DNA of 64,000 nucleotides from Marinomonas hwangdonensis (lineage in GTDB: Bacteria > Pseudomonadota > Gammaproteobacteria > Pseudomonadales > Marinomonadaceae), in assembly GCF_003721245.1 (NCBI RefSeq), contig NZ_RIZG01000013.1, positions 1 through 64,000 on the forward strand, given 5' to 3'. A program made the position numbers and the translations under genes. The notes beneath the pieces are model-generated. The model was not told the DNA's origin, did no database searches, and was given only the letters and a program-made list of their open reading frames with translations. Shown here one piece after another: positions 24,714 to 33,800 of this stretch; positions within the stretch are counted from its first letter, which is position 1; each line of letters opens with the position of its first letter.

Positions 24714-25685
24714 CTACGCCAGAGGTGACCACAATTTGCCTCGTTTACCCGCAATATCGAGCCAGACAGCCAAAATAATAATGACCCAGGTAACCACAAA
24801 CTGCACATAGAACTGCAAACCCATTAACAACAGGCCATTCTGAATAAAACCTAACATCAAGACACCTACTACCGTTTTCGCTATCGTACCTGCACCGCCT
24901 AGTAACGAAGCTCCCCCCAAAATAACGGCTGCTAGCACTTCTAGTTCTAAACCCTGACCAACCGTATTTTGACTCCCCAATGAACGGCTCGCTTGAATCA
25001 AGCCTGCCGTAGCCACACAAAAAGAAGAGATTAAATAACAGAAAAACACGGTTTTACTGCGGCTAATGCCTGAAAATGTAGCAGCAGTACCATTACCACC
25101 AACGGCATAGATTTTTCGACCAAAAGGCGTTTTCGACAGAATAATACCGAGCAAGGCCGCCAGTAACGCAAATATCAGGATCGGCACTGGAATGCCCATA
25201 ACACTGTCCTGCCCAAAAAAGCTGAACCAAGAGCTCTTATCTGAGATGTCCATATTTTTGCCGCCAGAATACGTCAGCGTAAGACCATGTATTGCGGACA
25301 ACATCCCAAGAGTCACTATTAACGAATTGAGGCGAAGATAACCGACTAAGAAACCGATTAAAGCGCCTAATAAAAGAGTGAGGCTGAACATGGCAAGAAT
25401 GGCGAGTACAGGGCCAATTTTGTCATGGAGATCTAACACAACGATAGTGGAGAAGGACATCATCGAGCCAATCGATAAATCTAGATTCCCACTCACTACC
25501 ACGAACGTGACACCAAGCGCCATGACACCAATAATAGCGGATGAACGAATAACACTAAGTACATTGTCAGCCGATATGAATTTTGCTTCTGCCAGCGCAA
25601 AAACGAGCATAAAGATTACAAAGGCTGCGAGTATTCCCTGTTTACCGAGAAAACGTATCGCCTCATCTTTACTGAGTCTCAACAT
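24714..25685 (-). CDS. Sugar ABC transporter permease 1 (RbsC-like)
   Basis: This 323-residue inner-membrane permease belongs to the same family as the next gene: MALGVTFVVVSGNLDLSIGSMMSFSTIVVL, AATFSGISRSKTVFFCYLISSF, and AVILGGASLLGGAGTIAKTVVGV. I use the ATG at 25685 (MLRLSKDEA) because GGAGG lies six bases upstream; a GTG seven codons earlier lacks one. Two hairpins separate it from the binding-protein gene, which should lower its expression relative to the binding protein, as in many such operons. Confidence 0.9.
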   Translation of the reverse strand: MLRLSKDEAIRFLGKQGILAAFVIFMLVFALAEAKFISADNVLSVIRSSAIIGVMALGVTFVVVSGNLDLSIGSMMSFSTIVVLDLHDKIGPVLAILAMFSLTLLLGALIGFLVGYLRLNSLIVTLGMLSAIHGLTLTYSGGKNMDISDKSSWFSFFGQDSVMGIPVPILIFALLAALLGIILSKTPFGRKIYAVGGNGTAATFSGISRSKTVFFCYLISSFCVATAGLIQASRSLGSQNTVGQGLELEVLAAVILGGASLLGGAGTIAKTVVGVLMLGFIQNGLLLMGLQFYVQFVVTWVIIILAVWLDIAGKRGKLWSPLA

Positions 25686-25770
25686 CCGATCCTCCAGTGA
25701 GTGCACATTATTTAATTTTTATTATTAAAACTGACCAGCACACTAATCAGCAACAAGATTATTAGGCCTT

Positions 25771-25803
25771 GCGTAGTTGATAACTAAGGGGGTCCAACTA
25801 CGC
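25771..25803 (-). terminator. Intercistronic stem-loop 2
   Basis: GCGTAGTTG and CAACTACGC form a 9-bp stem between the binding-protein and permease genes. No T-run follows; an mRNA-processing or attenuation role is likely. Confidence 0.45.
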
Positions 25804-25842
25804 TCGCCTTAATAAATAAAAAGCTAAAAACACAAAAGCCTA

Positions 25843-25878
25843 GGTAACAGTCATAAGCAAACGCCATAGACTGTTACC
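25843..25878 (-). terminator. Intercistronic stem-loop 1 after binding-protein gene
   Basis: GGTAACAGTC and GACTGTTACC form a perfect 10-bp stem nine bases after the binding-protein stop, with a CTAGGCTTTTG stretch beyond it. Such hairpins often protect the highly expressed binding-protein mRNA or attenuate readthrough. Confidence 0.6.
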
Positions 25879-25886
25879 GATTATTT

Positions 25887-26837
25887 TTAAAAAACAGGCT
25901 TGGTATAGTTACTCATATTATCTTGCGTGATCTTAGGAGTATCGAAATAGTTCAAGAAGGGAACGTCTTTGCCATTGAGAACATCAACCGCAGTCTGCAA
26001 TGCTGCTTTAGCATCATCGACAGGTGACTGATAAATTGAGCCCCAGTATTCACCGGCTGCCATGGCTTCATATCCAACCGCGAAATTAGTGGCGCCAACA
26101 AAAATAATACCATCACGACCAGCGGCTTTCGCTGCATTCAACGCACCCACGCCCATGTTGTCGTCACCAGCGTAAACACCATCAATGTTGTCGTATTTAA
26201 CCAGGAACGCTTCCATCACCTGTTGTGATTTTTCACGGTTCCAGTCACCTGGTTGTGTATCAATCACTGTGACTTGAGGGCACACTTCAGGTAAACGATT
26301 TTCAAAACCTTCCGCTCGCTCAGTAGCTGTTGTGTAACCAGGTTGACCTGTAATGTGAACGACCTTTGCCGTACTGGCGATGCCCATTGACTTGAACTTG
26401 TCGCACATAATTTCAGCGGAACGCTTACCTTGAGTGACGTTGTCAGGGCCAGAGAAAGCACTTATAAAATCAAAACCCGCTTTAGAAATATTAGAATTCG
26501 TCACGATGACCGGAATACCCGCACGTTTCGCTTTACGTACCGCAGGCACAACCGCTTCGCCATTGGTCGGCCAGATAATGATCGCATCCACACCTTGCTG
26601 GATTAAGTCTTCTACCTGAGCAATTTGACGTGCCACGTCACCGCCCGCATCCAACACAACCGCGTCAATGTTAGGATTCGCTCGTGCCGCTTCAGTAAAC
26701 GCTTTGTCATAAGTTGTCTGATAGCTATCAACGCCAACGTTGTTTTGAGTAATACCGATTGTCATGGCTGCAGCACCACCACTAAGAACCAAACTTGCCG
26801 TTGCTACCGCAGTAGCCAAAGATGTTTTAAATTTCAC
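25887..26837 (-). CDS. Periplasmic sugar-binding protein of ABC transporter
   Basis: The 316-residue protein has an N-terminal signal peptide (MKFKTSLATAVATASLVLSG, likely cleaved after the AAA near residue 24) and a type-1 periplasmic binding fold: VLDAGGDVARQIAQVEDLIQQGVDAIIIWPTN, GIPVIVTNSNI, GVYAGDDNMGVGALNAAKAAGR. It captures the substrate in the periplasm for the two permeases and ATPase encoded after it. It is the first gene of the operon, divergent from the unusual regulator gene at 27001. The ligand cannot be read from the sequence; the family covers ribose, xylose, sugar alcohols and autoinducer-type ligands. Confidence 0.93.
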   Translation of the reverse strand: MKFKTSLATAVATASLVLSGGAAAMTIGITQNNVGVDSYQTTYDKAFTEAARANPNIDAVVLDAGGDVARQIAQVEDLIQQGVDAIIIWPTNGEAVVPAVRKAKRAGIPVIVTNSNISKAGFDFISAFSGPDNVTQGKRSAEIMCDKFKSMGIASTAKVVHITGQPGYTTATERAEGFENRLPEVCPQVTVIDTQPGDWNREKSQQVMEAFLVKYDNIDGVYAGDDNMGVGALNAAKAAGRDGIIFVGATNFAVGYEAMAAGEYWGSIYQSPVDDAKAALQTAVDVLNGKDVPFLNYFDTPKITQDNMSNYTKPVF

Positions 26838-26953
26838 AGTGAATTCTCCCAGTTTATTGTTTTATATTTCGGGGTCGGTCTGATTAGAAACGCTTTGTTC
26901 CTGACCGTTGTATTAAACTAAAGCAAACACACACAGCAAGTCTCCCTGCCAGA

Positions 26954-26989
26954 TATCCAAAATGAACACATAAATATCCATTTTGGATA
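26954..26989. promoter_or_regulatory. Inverted-repeat operator in the divergent promoter region
   Basis: TATCCAAAATG (26954-26964) is repeated in perfect inverted form as CATTTTGGATA (26979-26989). The right half is itself a palindrome TATCCA-TTT-TGGATA (26975-26989). It lies between the divergent binding-protein gene and the HTH-solute-binding regulator gene and is the best candidate target of that regulator. Confidence 0.65.
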
Positions 26990-27000
26990 AAATTAGTGGT

Positions 27001-28809
27001 ATGCTCGAAAATGATGAAGAAATCCCTTTAAGAACAAACGCTAACAGCATAGGGCATAAAAACCAAAATAGCCTTGAAACATTCCCTTTTGTTGGCTTTA
27101 AACAAGATGGTACAGACAACATGGCAAAAGTAGTCACTTTTATAGAGGATATTCTGGAAGAGCTGCTGGAAGTATCAGAGCTTTTTTCACCCGATCCACG
27201 CTTAAAAATGTCACTGGTTATCCTGACCCGTCATTTTGAGGCAAAAAACACGACAGCCACTTTTTTAATTAATAGCAGCGGAGCGCCCTATGCAACGGCC
27301 TCTCGAAAATTAAAAGAGCTTATCGACGCAGGTTTAATCGAAAAGCGTGCACGCAAGGGCTTAGCCAATAGCTTCACCATGCACCCAAGCGAACTGTTGC
27401 TAGCCAAGTACAATCAAGTCTCAAGACGCATAGAACGATTAGTCGGTGATAACTTCGCCTCCAGCAAAAGCAGTGATTACTATTTTGGCAACACCTATCG
27501 CCGAGATAACGCAATACAGCCGTTAAATGTACTCCAAGAACCGCTTGGACTCGCGGGCGGCTTACGTGTCATGGTGCACGGCGATCCCACCTTTATGGTC
27601 ATCGCAGACCTTAATAAGCATTTCGAGCAAGCTTTCGGCTGCTCGGTTCATCAAAAAGCCTTCTCTTTGGATGAGCTCTACCGAGAAAGTTGCAGCAATG
27701 CTGCTCGTAAACGCAGTCTTTTCGATATCGTTGCGGTTAACCTACCTTGGGTCGGAGAATTTGTCGAAAAAGACATGTTAATACCACTGGATGAAGTGGT
27801 CGATGTAGCAAAGCTTAACCCTGAAGATTTTTACCCTGAAGGCTGGAAAGCCGCTCATTGGGGCGGTCGATGTTATGGTATTCCAGCACAAACAACCACT
27901 GAAATGCTCTTCTATCGCACAGACTTATTTGAACAAGCCGATATACGCCCCCCTAACACAACCGATGAATTGCTAGACGCCGCTAAAGCCTTGCATGACC
28001 CAGAAAATAAACGCTATGGCATCGCTTGGAATGCCTCGCGAGGTACAGCACTTGGTCACACTTTTTTAACCATAATGGCCGATTTTGGGCAACCCATTAT
28101 TTCACTCAGTAAAACACCTGGTGGTTACGATACGTGGAATTTACACAGTATCGAACCAAAACCCATGATAAACACACAAGCCGGAAGAAAAGCCGCAGAA
28201 TTTCTATTAGAACTCATGAAGTACTCGCCACCATCCATTCTCTCAATGGCTTGGTATGAACGGGTAACCCAATACGCAGAAGGCAGCTGCGCAATGGCAT
28301 ACGGATACACACAAATTACCCCCTACTTCGAAACGAATGAAAACTCCCCCGCTAAAGGGAAAACAGGGTATCTAGCTCACCCGTCTGGCTGCGGATCAAA
28401 AGGAATCTCACCCGTCGGCGGCTACATTTTAGCTATTCCATCCAACATATCACCAGAAAGAATAGAAGCAGCAGGTCGAGCGTTAGCTCACTTGACCTCG
28501 CCACAAGCGCAAAAACTATACATTCAACATGGAAGCTGCGGCACACCCCGATATTCGGTTGTAGAAGATGCCGAAGTACAGGGCGTCTCTCCCATATTCG
28601 AAGTATTCGACAAGCTTTCACAAGACGATCTAATACAGAGCTGGCCAAGACCCGCAATTCCAGAATTAGAAGCCATCATACAAGCCTGCGGAACCTCCAT
28701 ACACGACCTACTGCGCGGTCAAATATCGATAGATGAAGCCCTAACAAGAGCGCAAGACGCCGCCTGCGAGGCAATAAAAAACAACAGACGTAATAGTCCA
28801 TTTATGTAA
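27001..28809 (+). CDS. Winged-helix regulator fused to a family-1 solute-binding domain
   Basis: This protein of about 602 residues has no signal peptide. An N-terminal winged-helix domain spans about residues 64-130 (RLKMSLVILTRHFEA; SSGAPYATASRKLKELIDAG; LIEKRARKG, the wing). A linker follows, and then a complete family-1 extracellular solute-binding domain from about residue 187 to the end (GLRVMVHGDP; FDIVAVNLPWVGEF; YGIPAQTTTEMLFYRTDLF; YAEGSCAMAYGY; SPVGGYILAIPSN). It is thus predicted to be a cytoplasmic one-component sensor using an importer-type domain for ligand sensing. The start is uncertain: ATG at 27001 is the first ATG, a TTG at 26983 lies inside the palindrome, and ATG 27121 is possible. 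It diverges from the ABC operon, which it probably controls. Confidence 0.85.
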   Translation: MLENDEEIPLRTNANSIGHKNQNSLETFPFVGFKQDGTDNMAKVVTFIEDILEELLEVSELFSPDPRLKMSLVILTRHFEAKNTTATFLINSSGAPYATASRKLKELIDAGLIEKRARKGLANSFTMHPSELLLAKYNQVSRRIERLVGDNFASSKSSDYYFGNTYRRDNAIQPLNVLQEPLGLAGGLRVMVHGDPTFMVIADLNKHFEQAFGCSVHQKAFSLDELYRESCSNAARKRSLFDIVAVNLPWVGEFVEKDMLIPLDEVVDVAKLNPEDFYPEGWKAAHWGGRCYGIPAQTTTEMLFYRTDLFEQADIRPPNTTDELLDAAKALHDPENKRYGIAWNASRGTALGHTFLTIMADFGQPIISLSKTPGGYDTWNLHSIEPKPMINTQAGRKAAEFLLELMKYSPPSILSMAWYERVTQYAEGSCAMAYGYTQITPYFETNENSPAKGKTGYLAHPSGCGSKGISPVGGYILAIPSNISPERIEAAGRALAHLTSPQAQKLYIQHGSCGTPRYSVVEDAEVQGVSPIFEVFDKLSQDDLIQSWPRPAIPELEAIIQACGTSIHDLLRGQISIDEALTRAQDAACEAIKNNRRNSPFM

Positions 28810-28828
28810 CACCAACATGCTTAGCCAT

Positions 28829-28864
28829 TGTGCCCAATTACATTAATCCATTACGTTGGGCACA
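28829..28864 (+). terminator. Hairpin between convergent genes
   Basis: TGTGCCCAA and TTGGGCACA form a perfect 9-bp stem, 20 bases after the stop of the regulator gene and before the convergent ndvB remnant. No T-run follows, so termination strength is uncertain. Confidence 0.5.
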
Positions 28865-28938
28865 GTTAAGATTAAACAAGGTCAAATTTCATCCCCAAAA
28901 AAGCAAACAGAAGTGCACAAAGACACAATGTTGCATGC

Positions 28939-30891
28939 TTAATCGCTTTGAATTTTAACCACGCTTTTTATCTTATTTGATAGATGAATGTTTAATCTGT
29001 GCGCCCCACCATCTAGCGGTACACGCACTATGTTTTTGGTGATTTGAATATCCATACCGTCTACCACCGCTCTTACTCCGCTCCTGTCTGCCCTTTCGAG
29101 AGTATTTTTCTTTTTCAACAATTGAGTCTGATCACCCACTTGTTTGACAGAAATAAAGTATTCGGTCTTGTCGATTTTTACCGATGCTTCAAATCCCGGC
29201 CAATCTGACGGAATACAAGGCTGGATCGTCAGTTCTTTGCCTTCTCGGTGAATACCAAGAATGCCTTCCATGCCAGCTCGATACATCCAACCTGCCGAGC
29301 CTGTGTACCAAGTCCAACCGCCGCGGCCTGTGTGAGGCGCAACCGAATATACATCCGCTGCGACCACATAAGGTTCGACTTTATAACGCTCTGTGTCTTC
29401 CGCATTCAGTGCGTGATTGATCGGGTTAAGCAAATTAAACAAGTCACTGGCTTTGTTGCCATCCCCCAGTTTAGTGTAGGCCAAAATCGCCCACATAGCC
29501 GCATGACTATATTGCCCGCCGTTTTCCCGTAAACCCGGTGGATAGCCTTTGATATAACCCGGATCATGGCTGGTTTTATCAAATGGCGGCGTAAACAATA
29601 ACGCCAGTTTTGACTCGGGTTGGATCAAGTATTGCTCGACCGACGCCATGGCTTTCGCGGCGCGTTCTGGTTCGCCCGCTTCAGACAATACCGCCCAAGA
29701 TTGCACGATAGAATCAATTCGGCATTCATCGTTGTCTTTAGACCCTAACCAACTGCCGTCGTCGAAGTTTGCTCGACGATACCATTCGCCATCCCACGCT
29801 TTTTCTTCAATGGCTTCTCGTACTTTACTGGCATGCGTCACCCAGTTTTGCACTCGTTCGTCTTCATCACGAATTTGCGCCATGGGCGAGAATAAATTGA
29901 TGGTACGAATCAGCAGCCAACCTAACCAAACACTTTCCCCTTGGCCGCCTTCGCCAACACGGTTCATGCCATCGTTCCAATCGCCTGTGCCCATTAATGG
30001 CAGGCCATTTTCGCCCGTCAGTTCAAGACATTGATCCGACCCGCGAGCACAATGTTCAAACAAGGTTGCCGACTCGTCCGATTCCGTAGGATGAAAATAC
30101 GCGTCATGCTGATCCGCCGCCAATAATGGCCCTTCGATAAAGGCGATTTTTTCGTCCAAAATAGACACATCACCCGGGGTTTCAATGTAGGTCGCCGTTG
30201 CATACGCTAGCCAGACTCTATCGTCGGAAATATGCGTACGCACACCCTGACCGGTATGAGGCAACCACCAATGCTGCACATCGCCCTCGACAAACTGGCG
30301 ACTCGCCGCACGCAAAATATGCGCTCTGGTCATATCCGGTCGGCGGAATGTCATCGACATACCATCTTGTAATTGATCTCGAAAGCCATACGCGCCGCTG
30401 GCTTGATAAAACGCCGAGCGCGCCCACATACGACACGCCACCGTCTGATATAGCAGCCAACCATTGAGCATAATATCCATCGCTCGATCTGGTGTTTTCA
30501 CCTGAACCGCGCCTAACAAGGTATCCCAATGCTGTGTCACGTCAGCCAACACTTGATCCAAATCCTCATGGCGATATTGTTCGATCAAATCACGAGCTTT
30601 GCCAACTGAAGCACATTGCCCCAGCAAGATCACCACTTCCACCGATTCATCTGGTTCAAGCTCAACAATAGATTGTTGTGCGGTACAAGGATCCTGCCCC
30701 GCGCCAATGCTGCCAGACAAAGACGAATCCCTAAGCAAAGCCGCTGGTGCATTCATGCGACCATTGCGTCCCGCCCATATCGGCAAAAGCCACACGCCCC
30801 GGAAACGCCACATTCCAGCGATTACAAATAAATAAGGCGTTTGAACCAGCCGAATCCAAATCCGTGGTAATAAATGGCGCAGACGTTCCAC
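28939..30891 (-). CDS. ndvB fragment 3: GH94 phosphorylase catalytic end
   Basis: This frame encodes the C-terminal part of the glucan synthase. The recognisable sequence starts at GRNGRMNAPAALLRD (about residue 41); the residues before it are out-of-frame noise from the frameshift. It includes the substrate-site YGFRDQLQDGM and the GH94 acid motif GTGDWNDGMNRVGEGGQGESVWLGW, PGLRENGGQYSHAAMWAI and GWTWYTGSAGWMYR, all intact. This domain sets glucan chain length by phosphorolysis in intact enzymes. On its own it lacks a translation start, so it is unlikely to be made. Confidence 0.8.
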   Translation of the reverse strand: MERLRHLLPRIWIRLVQTPYLFVIAGMWRFRGVWLLPIWAGRNGRMNAPAALLRDSSLSGSIGAGQDPCTAQQSIVELEPDESVEVVILLGQCASVGKARDLIEQYRHEDLDQVLADVTQHWDTLLGAVQVKTPDRAMDIMLNGWLLYQTVACRMWARSAFYQASGAYGFRDQLQDGMSMTFRRPDMTRAHILRAASRQFVEGDVQHWWLPHTGQGVRTHISDDRVWLAYATATYIETPGDVSILDEKIAFIEGPLLAADQHDAYFHPTESDESATLFEHCARGSDQCLELTGENGLPLMGTGDWNDGMNRVGEGGQGESVWLGWLLIRTINLFSPMAQIRDEDERVQNWVTHASKVREAIEEKAWDGEWYRRANFDDGSWLGSKDNDECRIDSIVQSWAVLSEAGEPERAAKAMASVEQYLIQPESKLALLFTPPFDKTSHDPGYIKGYPPGLRENGGQYSHAAMWAILAYTKLGDGNKASDLFNLLNPINHALNAEDTERYKVEPYVVAADVYSVAPHTGRGGWTWYTGSAGWMYRAGMEGILGIHREGKELTIQPCIPSDWPGFEASVKIDKTEYFISVKQVGDQTQLLKKKNTLERADRSGVRAVVDGMDIQITKNIVRVPLDGGAHRLNIHLSNKIKSVVKIQSD

Positions 30892-33800
30892 GAGCCGTGC
30901 CTAACACCCATTCGGCGTAAGACGTAACGGAAAATCGACGACGTCGGCCCGTTTGGATATGCAAGGTTAAACGTGAAATTTTAATCGGATCTACCAAAGG
31001 CACATATTGCAATAATGTCAGCGCCAAACCATCCGCTTGATGTTCAAAACAGCTATAACCACGACCATGATGAGCAACAAACGCACTTGGATTAGCTTTG
31101 TTATTCGCTTGATTAATAGAACGAAGTGGCTGAGCCGTGGCGCCAAACAATTCCAAAGTGTCTTCATCGCGCACGTAAATCGCTTCGCCAGACGGATTAG
31201 AAACTGGATCATTACACCAAGGTGTTAATTGATTTTCACGGCTGTTTTCCGCCCAAGTATAACCACTGCCTTCGGCCGACACATGAAAGCCAAAACTCGC
31301 GTTGGCAATGACATTAATCCAAGGCGCAGGCGTCGAGGCTCCGTTTTCAAGAATCATCGTATATTCCCTACCATCTAAACCAAAACCGCCCAAGCCATTG
31401 AAGAACTCTAGCCCTTGTTTCAGTTCATCTAACTTTGCGGTGTCTCTTGAACTCTTCGCTTTAAATGGCGTAATTTCATCGCCAGTCGATTCATTCTTAG
31501 AGCGAATCTTCGGCGGCCAAGTCGACGCTGGCGACAAGCGATGAATGTGTTTACCAATGGATCCTCGACGAGCAATAAGCACCACCCGAGCAACCGATTT
31601 GAGCAAATCACGAACCGGCACATCCACCAAGTCTGCACGCAAAACATACACAGCGCCTTGTACATGATCACCGTTAGATTTATCGATTAATCGAGGTCGC
31701 GACTGGCTACTCCGCACTGCCGTTTCAATGGCAATTTGCAAATCTTGTAAATAAGAACACGCATGCTCGTTGATGATCACCAGATCCACCGCCAACCGCT
31801 TCATGCGCCAGTATTCATGGGCGCGCAATAATTGCTTCACTTGATCAATGTCTTCGACGTCATCAATGCGCAACAGCACAATGGGCAAATCACCACTAAT
31901 CGAATGCGGCCAAAGCACAGACTGACCCGCCATGCCGCGATGAATGGCGTCGGCTGAAACACGAAAACGCGGATCAGCGTAAATAATCGGCGCAGCAAGT
32001 CGTTGGAAATCGCCCGCCTCGGTTGGGCTAATATCCAAATGGCGCAATTGCACTTGCGCCTGTGTCCACGCCAAGGTTTTCGCTCTGTCGTAGGCACTGC
32101 GGTCATGATGTCGATCAATAAGATCCATTAATTCTTCACGAGAAGACGCCACAACTGTCCAAAACGCCACTTTTGCCACACTGCCTGCTGGCACATGAAC
32201 GGCATAGCGCAAAGAGAAAATAGGATCTAACACAGTCCCGATTGAATTGTTCAGGTCGACACTTTCAACGGACGAATCGTCACAATCAAACGCTGCGGCG
32301 GTGGCAATGGAATTACCTCGTCCAATAAACAAGGCGGTGGCAATGGAATTACCTCGTCCAATAAACAAGGCGCGGTTGGTTTCATATTGAGGATCGGCCG
32401 TCACTTCCCCTTCTACAATGGCAAAATGCGCTGCCCAAATTGAAGGTTCCTGCGCAGCACGTTTGCGTCGAGTCGCGATTAGCGCATTGTATTCAGGGAC
32501 ATATTCCGTTTGCACAAACATCTTGGCAAAGGCCGGATGAGCGTTGTCCGTGGCTGGCGTCGTTAATACCAATTCAAGGTAAGAAGTCAGTTCAATGTCA
32601 TGAGCCGCTCGACCATTATTACTCAAAGAAATACGACGCACTTCGCCATCGTCTTCACCGGAAACCAAAACGTCCATCGTCGTGGTTAAATCGCCATCAT
32701 GACGCACAAATTCCGCATGATCTTCTTCAAACACAACGGCTGGATAATGACCTTCGTCTTGCAAAGGCTGAGCAGAACTCGACCAAAGCTGACCTGTATT
32801 TTTATCACGCAAGAAAATGAAACTGCCATAATGATCGCATGTGGTGTCTTCCAGCCAGCGGGTCACCGCTATGTCGCGCCAACGGCTGTAGCCCGCACCA
32901 GTGGCGGTTAACATCACCACATAGCGACCGTTCGATAACAAATGCGTAATGGGCGAGCCTGCAGCTGTTGGACTTAGTCGTCGAACGATCGGCGCAATCA
33001 CCGTTAAAGAAGAGGCAAAGGTTTTCACTTCTTCTGCCCGTGGATGACTAATACAAACATCCCTTGGCATACGTTCGTGCAATAAGAGTTCGCACGCCTG
33101 AATCATAGGTTCTTGCTGAAAGCGTTGTCTAAACACGCCTTCCAGCAAAGTATTGGCAATGGCCACAATGGTCATGCCCTGATGATGTGCCATGAAACTG
33201 CGCACAATGGCAACATGGCTTTCAACGGGTAAACGCGTCGGCGTGAAATCCAGCGCCTCGTAAAAGCCATAACACCCACAAGCGCCCATGCTGTTTAAGC
33301 GCTCATAATTATCAACCGCCGCCTGAGGATCAATCATGGTGGCAAGCCCTGTAGCGTAAGGCGCGATGACTCTATTTTCCGCCAAGCCGCGTTTTAGACC
33401 GAGTCCCGGCACACCAAAGTTGGAATATTGATAAGTAAACTCGATGTCACGGGCATTATAAGAAGACTCCGACACGCCCCAAGGAATGCCAAGCTGTTTG
33501 CCGTATTCCTGCTGACGTTCAACGATCAGCCGATTAGTCTGTTCAAGTAAACTGCCCGTTGGCGCTCGCATGATAAGCGATGGCATCAAATATTCGAACA
33601 TGGAACCCGACCAAGAAATCAGCGCCGAGCCATTGCCCATGGGCGTTGCTGCACGACCAAGACGGAACCAATGTTTCGTCGCCACATCACCTTTGGCAAT
33701 AGCAAACAAACTTGCCAATCTGGCTTCCGAAGCCAATAAATCGTAACAGCTTGGATCGAGACTGTTTTCGGCAAGAGAATAACCAATCGACAAAAGTTTG

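Noticed and set aside
30198-30530. Open frames opposite the glucan synthase genes
   Set aside because: They are antisense shadows of a long GC-richer coding region with no ribosome-binding sites.
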